Positions 33,906 to 41,600 of a stretch of 64,000 bases of DNA are shown here, piece by piece. The DNA is from Tenggerimyces flavus (GTDB lineage Bacteria; Actinomycetota; Actinomycetes; Propionibacteriales; Actinopolymorphaceae). Made by a program: the position numbers and the translations under genes. The notes below the pieces were generated by a model, which did no database searches, was not told the origin of the DNA, and saw only the letters and a list, made by a program, of their open reading frames with translations. The stretch covers positions 7,541,420 to 7,605,419 of the forward strand of contig NZ_JAFBCM010000001.1 in assembly GCF_016907715.1 (NCBI RefSeq), written 5' to 3'. Position 1 is the first letter of the stretch. Every line of letters starts with the position of its first letter.

Positions 33906-35414
33906 CTACTCCTGGTCCTCGGCGTCGAAGAACCGCAATGCTTCGGGAGCCGGAAAGAACAACGACGCGGGTACGTGAGCACGGACCGCGTCGACCACCG
34001 CCTGCCCGCCGCGCCAGTCCCGCGCGCGGATCGGGATCGAGTCGCCGGCACCCGACCGAAGCCCGAGCAGTTCGTCGCCGTCGCCCTCCGGACCGGGCTC
34101 CGTACTCACCCCGACCACGTCCGCGAACCGGATCGTAACGGTCGGCCCGCCCGCCTTGCCGGCAACGAACGTGACGCCCTCCGCGCCGAGCACCAGGCGG
34201 GACCCACGGGCCGGGAACGCGAACGCGCGGCGCCGGAACGCCGTGCCGCGAACCTCGGGCACCGGGCTGTGCGGCAGCTCCGGCAGCGACCTCGCCCGGT
34301 GCCCCTCGGCGAGGCCGAGGATCAACGTGGACCGGGCGGCGGTCATGGCCGCGGCTACCTCGGCCGCCTCGACGTCGCCCGCGAGCAGCGACACATGCTC
34401 CGCCGAGCCGCTGACCTCGCCGCGGAGCCAGGCCGCCGCCTCGTCGTACGCCGCGTACAGCACGAAGTCGTCCGACCCGACGTCCTCGGCGAAGCCCGCG
34501 CGGACGAACGCCAGCTCCTCCGCGTTCGGTCCGTCGGCGCACAGCGCGTCGAGCGCGTACAGCACGGCCGCGGACATCCGGTCGACCTCGCCGTTCTCGA
34601 CGTCGCTCCCGAGGCCGATCGCGAGCTGGTTCTCCGGGATCGCGGTGGTCGCCGTGCTGAGCTCGTAGACGACACCGAGCTTCTGCCGCAGCAGCTTGGT
34701 GAGGCGCCGTTCGAGAACGTGCACACCGGTCGTCAGCGCCACGGACCGTGGCCCGAACATCGCGACGATCACGCCGCCCTCGATCTCCCGCCACCCGGGC
34801 GCCGACCAGTCGAGCGGCGTCGGCGGCGCGCGGCGTACGGGCTCGCCGTCGGGCATCGGCAGCCGCAGGCCGTCGGGCAAGGGACCGGTCAGGACGAGCG
34901 CCGCGTTCGCGCGGTGGAACCACTGGCGGCACCAGTCGGCGACCTCGGTCGGGTCGGCGCGGCTCGGCGCGATGTGCGGACTCGCGATCAGCCCCGGCCC
35001 ACGGGCGCCGTACCGCATGCTCAACGGCCAGGCGACGACCGGGTTCGCGCCGCGGTCGCGGTGCCGTTCCTCGACCCGGATCACGCTCCGCTCCACGTCG
35101 AGCGGCTCGAGGTCGAGCTCGGCCAGGCTGCGACAGACCTTGGCGAGGTGCTCGGTGACGACCTCCGGAGAGCTGCTGACCTCGAACTCGGTGACGAACG
35201 TGCCGACCGAGGCGTTCGCCGCGTACGGGTGCTCGCCCACCTGCCGCATCGTCAGGTGCTCGATGACGTGGCTGATCCCGGTCGTCAGCAGCGTCTCGTC
35301 GGCCAGGCCCACCCCGAACAGCAGGCGTGCGGTCAGGCGGCGGCCAGGGGTGTCGACCCAGAACACCGGCACGCCGTCGACGACCGTGCGATGGACCTCC
35401 GGGAGGGTCGCCAT
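33906..35414 (-). CDS. M16-type metallopeptidase-like protein with C-terminal PH-like domain
   Basis: ATG 35414 gives 502 residues. The inverted zinc motif HVIEH is at residues 49-53, and the downstream Glu is probably 115 or 116 in RVEERHRD, as in M16 peptidases (pitrilysin, mitochondrial processing peptidase). A second M16-like region follows to about residue 370. The last 110 residues (RLVLGAEGVTFVAGKAGG, TIRFADVVGVSTEP, SIPIRARDWRGGQ) look like a bacterial PH-like barrel, an unusual addition. No signal peptide is present, so it should act in the cytosol. It is divergent from the sigma factor gene across 129 bp. Confidence 0.75.
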   Translation of the reverse strand: MATLPEVHRTVVDGVPVFWVDTPGRRLTARLLFGVGLADETLLTTGISHVIEHLTMRQVGEHPYAANASVGTFVTEFEVSSSPEVVTEHLAKVCRSLAELDLEPLDVERSVIRVEERHRDRGANPVVAWPLSMRYGARGPGLIASPHIAPSRADPTEVADWCRQWFHRANAALVLTGPLPDGLRLPMPDGEPVRRAPPTPLDWSAPGWREIEGGVIVAMFGPRSVALTTGVHVLERRLTKLLRQKLGVVYELSTATTAIPENQLAIGLGSDVENGEVDRMSAAVLYALDALCADGPNAEELAFVRAGFAEDVGSDDFVLYAAYDEAAAWLRGEVSGSAEHVSLLAGDVEAAEVAAAMTAARSTLILGLAEGHRARSLPELPHSPVPEVRGTAFRRRAFAFPARGSRLVLGAEGVTFVAGKAGGPTVTIRFADVVGVSTEPGPEGDGDELLGLRSGAGDSIPIRARDWRGGQAVVDAVRAHVPASLFFPAPEALRFFDAEDQE

Positions 35415-35543
35415 CCAGCACGGTAACTCCGATTCGGGCGGCTGAGCCGAAGATCGGCCAAACTTGGCTGTGACGCGATCGGTGGTCCGAGGCGTCGTGA
35501 CTAGTGAGGAGCCACCATCCCGAAAGGCCGGAAGGGCGACCGA

Positions 35544-36050
35544 GTGAGCGCAGAACCCGATCCTGGGGACTTCGTGGAGTTCGCGTCGGCACGTACGCCT
35601 CAGCTGTTCCGGAGCGCGTACCTGCTGACGGGTGACTACCACCTGGCCGAGGACCTGGTGCAGACGACGCTGGGCAAGCTGTACCGCGGCTGGAAGCGGA
35701 TCCAGCGCGCGGAGAACCCGGTCGCCTACGCCCACACGGTGCTGGCGCGGACGTACATCTCCTACCGCCGGCTTCGCCGTTCGACGGAGGCACCGACACA
35801 GGACGTGCCGGAGCAAGTCGCGGTTGACAGCGATCCGGCACTGCGGATGACGTTGCTCGGCGGGCTGGAGCAGCTTTCCGTACGGGACCGTACGGTGCTC
35901 GTCCTGCGGTTCTGGGAGGACCGCAGCGTCGAGGACACCGCGCAGATGTTGGGCGTACGACCTGGCGCGGTGCGTTCGCAGACGATGCGCGCGCTCGGCC
36001 GGCTGCGGGAGCTCCTCGGAAACGACGTCCACGTTTTCGCGGACCGCTGA
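35544..36050 (+). CDS. SigE-family RNA polymerase sigma factor
   Basis: GTG 35544 starts a 168-residue group 4 sigma factor. Region 2 is FRSAYLLTGDYHLAEDLVQT with KLYRGWKRI. Region 4 is VRDRTVLVLRFWEDRSVEDT and GAVRSQTMRALGRLRELL. The SigE (Streptomyces-type) subfamily is recognised by the FVEFASARTPQLFRSAY opening. The membrane protein gene 14 bp downstream probably encodes its regulator, suggesting an envelope-stress or similar response. Confidence 0.88.
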   Translation: MSAEPDPGDFVEFASARTPQLFRSAYLLTGDYHLAEDLVQTTLGKLYRGWKRIQRAENPVAYAHTVLARTYISYRRLRRSTEAPTQDVPEQVAVDSDPALRMTLLGGLEQLSVRDRTVLVLRFWEDRSVEDTAQMLGVRPGAVRSQTMRALGRLRELLGNDVHVFADR

Positions 36051-36064
36051 GAGGGCAACGAACC

Positions 36065-36904
36065 ATGAAGCTCGAGGAAGAACTCCCGGACGCGATGCGC
36101 GACACTGTGAGCGGGGTGCGCCCCGACGTCGCCGCGCTGGTCGCCGGAGGCATCGAACGAGGCCGCCGCGACTCCCGCCGCGCCCGGATCGCCCAGCTGG
36201 TCGGGACCGGAGCGGTCGTCGCGCTGGTCGGCGGTCTCGCGATCGCCCTGCCCCTGAGCGGATCGCCGAAGCCGGCCGACCAACAGGTCGCCGGAACGAC
36301 GCAGGTCGTCACTCCCACGCCGACCACGAAGCCCGCCGCGCCAGCGCCGCGGGTCAAGACCACCTCGCAGGCACTCTTGCAGCAGCTGCTCGACGAGCTC
36401 CCGGAAGGCGCCAAGACTGGCACGTACGGCGGGATCACGCATCCCACCTGGATCGACGCCCAGCTCCTCTGGACCACCCCCAAGGGCGACTCGCGAGTGA
36501 GCGTGAGCCTCACGTTCGACGGCCGAACCGAGCCCGACAGCGGCTGGGACAAGGACGCCTGCGACCAGAGAAGCCCCGAGGACCAGGACGAGTTCTGCAG
36601 CGTCGAGTCCTTCGACGACGGCTCCTGGCTGCTGCTGGAGAAGACGGACTATCCCGACGGCCGGAAGGACCAGCTCTACACCGCGGTGTTCACCCGAGCC
36701 GACAATGTCGTGGTCAGCCTGACCGCTTCGGGGACGGAGCAACTGGCCCCACCGCACCACACGATCGCCGAGCTCGCGAAGCTCGTCAGGAGCCCGGTGT
36801 GGCAGCCGAAGGTCGACCAGGCCTTCGCGGACGCGGCGGCGAAGCGCTTCGGCGAGCTGCCGACGGATCCGATGCATCCCGAGTCCGGGGACACCCCGAA
36901 GTAG
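36065..36904 (+). CDS. single-span membrane protein, probable regulator of the adjacent sigma factor
   Basis: The 279-residue product has a short cytosolic N-terminus (about 45 residues, Arg-rich DSRRARIAQL) and one membrane span (VGTGAVVALVGGLAIALPL). A Thr/Pro linker follows, then an extracellular domain of about 170 residues with four Cys in DACDQRSPE..FCSVES-like positions. No zinc-binding HxxxCxxC anti-sigma motif is visible, so anti-sigma function is inferred from topology and the 14-bp spacing to the sigma gene. Confidence 0.7.
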   Translation: MKLEEELPDAMRDTVSGVRPDVAALVAGGIERGRRDSRRARIAQLVGTGAVVALVGGLAIALPLSGSPKPADQQVAGTTQVVTPTPTTKPAAPAPRVKTTSQALLQQLLDELPEGAKTGTYGGITHPTWIDAQLLWTTPKGDSRVSVSLTFDGRTEPDSGWDKDACDQRSPEDQDEFCSVESFDDGSWLLLEKTDYPDGRKDQLYTAVFTRADNVVVSLTASGTEQLAPPHHTIAELAKLVRSPVWQPKVDQAFADAAAKRFGELPTDPMHPESGDTPK

Positions 36905-36953
36905 AGCGCACGGCAACGCGACCTCGCGACGCGTGGGGGTACGCTCCGGGGGC

Positions 36954-37760
36954 GTGAGCCACGACCCGGATCGGCCCCCACGCGTTCGTCTGCTCATCGT
37001 CGTCGACGACCAGCTGGCGTTGATCAAGCGAGTCCGCGACGGCCACACCTACTACGTGCTCCCCGGCGGCGGCGTCGAGGCCGGCGAGACGTTCGAGGAG
37101 GCGGGCCGCCGCGAGGCGATGGAGGAGCTCGGCGTCGAGATCGCCTACGACCGGCTGGCGTACGACGAGTCGTTCGGTGGGCAGCGGTACCTCTACTACT
37201 TCGCCCACATCACCGGCGGCGAGTTCGGCACCGGCGAGTGGCCGGACTTCGCCGACCGCGACGAGGAGAAGCGGGCGGCGCACGGCTCGTACGAGGCGGT
37301 CTGGATGCCGCTCGCCGAGCTCGACGCGCACGACGTCACGGTTGCCGTACGGCCGCTGCTCGACGGGCGGCCGATCGTTCGTATGGACCGGCTCGACCAC
37401 GTCGTACTGACCGTGCGCGACATCGAGGCGTCGGCCGCGTTCTACGGCCGGCTCGGGCTCGACCGCGGCACGTTCGCGATGGGGCGGACCAACCTCAGCT
37501 TCGGCGGCCAGAAGCTCAACCTGCACCAGGCCGGCACGGAGTTCTCGCCGAAGGCCGCCGTCCCGACACCGGGCTCGATGGACCTGTGCTTCGTTGCCGC
37601 GGTGTCGCTGGACGTCGTTCTCGCGCTGCTCGAGCGGGACCGGATCCCTGTGGTGGAAGGGCCGGTCACGAAGGTCGGCGCGCTCGGGAAGATGACGTCG
37701 GTGTACGTACGCGACCCGGACGGCAACCTGGTGGAGATCGCGACGTACGACCGCCGGTAG
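36954..37760 (+). CDS. NUDIX hydrolase fused to a glyoxalase/VOC domain
   Basis: GTG 36954 opens 268 residues. Residues 10-135 form a NUDIX domain, with the box GGGVEAGETFEEAGRREAME then ELGVEI matching Gx5Ex7REUxEExGU. The second half, from LDHVVLTVRDIEASAAFYGR to DPDGNLVEIATYDR, is a vicinal oxygen chelate domain with His in LDHVV and KLNLHQ and Glu in LVEIA. A single protein that both hydrolyses a nucleoside diphosphate derivative and carries a glyoxalase-like domain is unusual. The joint substrate is unknown. It lies 9 bp before nucS in the same direction. Confidence 0.88.
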   Translation: MSHDPDRPPRVRLLIVVDDQLALIKRVRDGHTYYVLPGGGVEAGETFEEAGRREAMEELGVEIAYDRLAYDESFGGQRYLYYFAHITGGEFGTGEWPDFADRDEEKRAAHGSYEAVWMPLAELDAHDVTVAVRPLLDGRPIVRMDRLDHVVLTVRDIEASAAFYGRLGLDRGTFAMGRTNLSFGGQKLNLHQAGTEFSPKAAVPTPGSMDLCFVAAVSLDVVLALLERDRIPVVEGPVTKVGALGKMTSVYVRDPDGNLVEIATYDRR

Positions 37761-37769
37761 CGTGGCCCG

Positions 37770-38444
37770 ATGCGTCTCGTCATCGCCGACTGCCAGGTCG
37801 ACTACATCGGCCGGTTGACCGCCCACCTCCCGACCGCGACCCGGCTGATCCTCGTGAAGGCCGACGGTTCGGTGTCGATCCACAACGACGACCGCGCGTA
37901 CAAGCCGCTGAACTGGATGAGCCCGCCCTGCAAGCTGTCCGAGGCGCCCTTCGAGGACGGCGCGGCGACGTGGACCGTCACCGGCAAGGACGGCGGGCAG
38001 CTGGTGATCTCGATCTCGAACGTGCTGCACGACTCCTCGCACGAGCTCGGCGTCGATCCCGGGCTGCAGAAGGACGGCGTCGAGGCGCACCTGCAGGAGC
38101 TGCTGGCCGAGCACCCGGAGACACTGGGTGAGGGCTGGACCCTCGTACGCCGCGAGTACCCCACCGCGATCGGCCCGGTGGACCTCCTCTGCCGCGACGC
38201 TTCCGGCGGCGCGATCGCCGTGGAGATCAAGCGGCGTGGCGAGATCGACGGGGTGGAGCAGCTGACCCGCTACCTCGAGCTGATGAACCGCGACCCGCTG
38301 CTGGCCCCGGTCCGCGGCGTCTTCGCGGCCCAGGAGATCAAGCCCCAAGCCAAGGTGTTGGCCGGCGACCGCGGCATCACCTGCATCACCGTCGACTACG
38401 ACGCCCTGCGCGGCATGGACGACCCCTCCCTGCGCCTGTTCTGA
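37770..38444 (+). CDS. nucS: mismatch-specific endonuclease NucS
   Basis: The 224-residue protein starts [20 protein letters not shown], the typical actinobacterial NucS opening. The C-terminal nuclease domain has [29 protein letters not shown] and the D-x(n)-ExK triad of RecB-like nucleases. NucS cuts mismatched DNA with the beta clamp and replaces MutS/MutL in most Actinobacteria, supporting the taxonomic call. Two family C palindromes follow the stop and separate it from the convergent carboxylase gene. Confidence 0.95.
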   Translation: MRLVIADCQVDYIGRLTAHLPTATRLILVKADGSVSIHNDDRAYKPLNWMSPPCKLSEAPFEDGAATWTVTGKDGGQLVISISNVLHDSSHELGVDPGLQKDGVEAHLQELLAEHPETLGEGWTLVRREYPTAIGPVDLLCRDASGGAIAVEIKRRGEIDGVEQLTRYLELMNRDPLLAPVRGVFAAQEIKPQAKVLAGDRGITCITVDYDALRGMDDPSLRLF

Positions 38445-38474
38445 GCCACCCAGCCGCGTCGCGGGGATCTGTGG

Positions 38475-38531
38475 TTTGGGTCGGGGGCACCCCGGTCCCA
38501 TAGGTCCGGACAAGGGGGCCCCCGACCCAAA
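38475..38531. repeat. family C palindrome, copy 2
   Basis: TTTGGGTCGGGGGC and its complement GCCCCCGACCCAAA enclose the shared loop CCCATAGGTCCGG. It lies 30 bp after nucS, between convergent genes. Confidence 0.85.
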
Positions 38532-38553
38532 CTCAGGCAGCGGCGACGGCGGT

Positions 38554-38612
38554 GGTTGGGTGAGGGGCACCCCAGTCCCATAGGTCCGGACAAGGGTGCC
38601 CCCGACCCAAAC
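38554..38612. repeat. family C palindrome, copy 3
   Basis: A tandem neighbour of copy 2 with the same loop and slightly different arms. Two copies between convergent stops suit a bidirectional terminator role. Confidence 0.85.
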
Positions 38613-38622
38613 GGGGGCGCGC

Positions 38623-41600
38623 CTAGTCCGACGTCTCCAGGCCGCGTTCGATTGCTTCGATCAGGCGGGGCCGGAGCTCGTGGGCGCTGATCACGGCGTC
38701 GACGGAGCCGACGGCGACGGCGCGTTGGATGCTGTGGACGCGGTCGAAGTTCGCCGCCACCTCGCCCAGCTTCTCCGCGCGTACGGCGGTCCGGACCTCG
38801 GCCAGCGAGGTCGCCAGCGCCGCTCGTTCCGCCCCCACCGCCTTCGCCACCCGCGCGGCCAAGCCAGAGACGCGCGGGTCCGACGACGTCAGCCCGTCCA
38901 CCTCGCGGGCGAAGACGACCGCCGCCGCCGGCGCGCCGCCGATCACCGAGGCGAACGAGCCCTCCACCGCGAGCACGGTCAGCCGCGGGTTCAGCGCCTT
39001 CGAGAAGACCACGAAAGCCCCGCCGTGGTAGCGCGAAACGACACAGAACACGATCGGCCCGGAGAAGTTGACGATCGCTCGACCGATCTCCGCGCCGTAC
39101 TCCAGCTGCAGGTTGCGCATCGAGTCCGGTGATCCGTCGAAGCCGGACAGGTTCGCCAGCACCACCAGGGGCCGGTTCCCCGAGGCGGCGTTGATCGCTC
39201 GCGCCACCTTCTTCGACGACCGCGGGAACAACGTCCCCGAGGTGTACGTGTCCGGCCCGTCGGAAGGCGGGAAGCCCCGCCGCGGCACGGACTTCGACTC
39301 GATCCCCAACAGGCACACGGGATACCCGCCGAGCCGCGCGTCCTGCACCACCGCGGTCTCGGCGTCGGCCATCCCCGCCCAGCGCTCCAGCACCGGGTGG
39401 TCCTGGTCGGACACCGCACGCATCACCGTACGGATGTCGAACGCCTTCTTGCGATCCGGGTTCGTCGACGCGGAGAAGATCTCGCCCACCGTACGGAAGT
39501 CCGACCCCGCCGCCTCGTGCGGGTACGAGCGCACATCTCTGTCCACCGGGTCCGAGGTCTCCGCCCGCCGCGGCCCCGTCTCCCCCGGCACCACGTACGT
39601 GTGGTCGTAGTGCGTCATCAGCACGTCCCACGCGCGCCGAAGATCCGGCGCCCAGTACTGCGCCTGCCCGTTCGGCCCCATCACCCGGTCGTAGCCGCCG
39701 ATGCCGAAGTTGTCCTCGGCCGACACGCCACCGGAGAAGTCCAGCGACTGCTTGCCGGTCAGCACCATCGCGCTGTCCGGCGTCATCACCAGAATCCCCT
39801 TGGTGTGCATGAGCATCGTCGCCTCGGCGTTCCAGTACGGCTGCGCGCCGACGTTGATGCCGACCACGATGACGTTGATCTCGCCGCCGTTCTGGGTGAA
39901 CTCGACGATCCGCTTCAGCGCCTTCGCGATCCAGTCCATGTTCTCGGTGCCGGAGTCCATCGAGATCCGCGCACCGGCGGACAGCGCGTACCACTCGACC
40001 GGCACGCCCATCCGCTCGGCGAGGTCGAGCGCCGCGATCACCCGCGTGCACTCGGCCTCCGCGAGCGCGCCGAGCGACTTGGTCGGGTCGCCGCTGAGCA
40101 GCACCCGGGTGATGCCGTCGGGGTAGCGCGAACGCGGCGTGCTCACCACACCGACGATCAAGCCGGCTTTGTTCAACCCGCGCGGGCGATCGACCGGCAC
40201 CAGCGTGCCGGTGTCGTCGAGGTCGTACTCGACGACCGAGCCGCGCCGGCCGGCGATCAGGTCGGTCAGCTCGTACGGGTAGACCATGTTCCGACGCCGC
40301 GACCGCAGCACGTTCTGGCCGTAGTCGTCGAGCGGCTTGAGCCGTTCCGCCGCCGGCGGCTCGACAGACGTGACGACGCCCGTTCCGGACTGGTACGAGA
40401 AGCGCGCGACCACCGGCGCGATCGTGCCATCGGACCCGCGTACGCGGCCCTGCGCCAGCACCTCCTCGACGCCGGCGCCGGCCGTCAGCGGCGCGATGTT
40501 GCGCTGCAGCGCGGCGAGCTCGTCCACCTGGACGTCGACGACCGGCCACACGTGCAGCCAGACGTGGTTGACGTCGAGCCGCGCACCGGCGGTCCCACGC
40601 GCCGAACGGGCCCGGCGGATCGCCTCCACGCAGTTCGTGATCGCCCGCTCCACGTGCGGCAGCGACGTCACGTGCCCCTTCTCGTCGCGCGTGGCGGAGA
40701 ACTGGCGAACCTGGGCGAGCGCGACCAGCCGCCGGTCGGCGTCGTTCTCCCGCGCGACGCAGTGGTACAGCAGCACGTCCTCGGGCGCCTCGAGGCGAGT
40801 GAGCCGGAATTCGCCGAGCCGCCACAGGTTCAGCCGCTGGGCGACCATCGGATGCAGGCCGCGCACGTGGTCGTCCTCGACGACCGAGCCGTTCTCCGGC
40901 CGGTACGTGAAGTACTCGACCTCGCGGCCGCCGCCGCGCGCGATCGCCACGGTCAGCCGGCGTACGCGCCGAGCCAACGGCAGCGCCACGATCAGCTCGC
41001 GGATCGCGTCCGACGCCTCCTGCTCGTCCTCCGGAACGTCCGGCCCGAACAGGTAGAGGTCCACCACCGCCTCGTGCCCGGCCGGCCCGGCCTCGATCTG
41101 CGCGCTCAGCGCTCGGGCCAGCCCGCCAGCGGGATCGACGAGCTCCGCCACCGTGCCGACCGTGCTGACCAGATGCGTCGGCTGGTCGTCCAGCGAGTAG
41201 TCGGCGGTCGCGAACGGCCGTCCGTCGACGGCGGACTCGCCGAGGTCGCGCAGCTCGTACTCGCGGTAGTGCCGCCGGATCAGGACCTCGAGCATCGGCT
41301 CGCGTTCGTCCCAGCCGTGCTCGATGTGGGCCGCCAGGAACCGCACGATCTTCTCGGGGATCGCCGCGAGCGCCTCGATGCGCTGCTGCCGCTCCGGCCC
41401 GTCCGGGCTCTCGGCGAGTGCCTCGAGCTCGGGCGCGACGCCCGCCAGCACCTCGGCGCGCGCCTCGTCCACCAGGGGCTGGTCGTACCACCGGAACCGC
41501 ACGCTCCGGGCAAGGTCGCCGACGATCGGGAACCGCAGCTGGGTCGCGAGCACGAGCCGGTCCAGAACGTCGTGCACCCGCCCCTCCAGCGGCGGGGCCG

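Noticed and set aside
33172-36552. A 1126-codon minus-strand frame spanning the M16, sigma factor and regulator region
   Set aside because: It crosses two strong divergent genes and has composition typical of shadow frames; only its last part is the real membrane protein.
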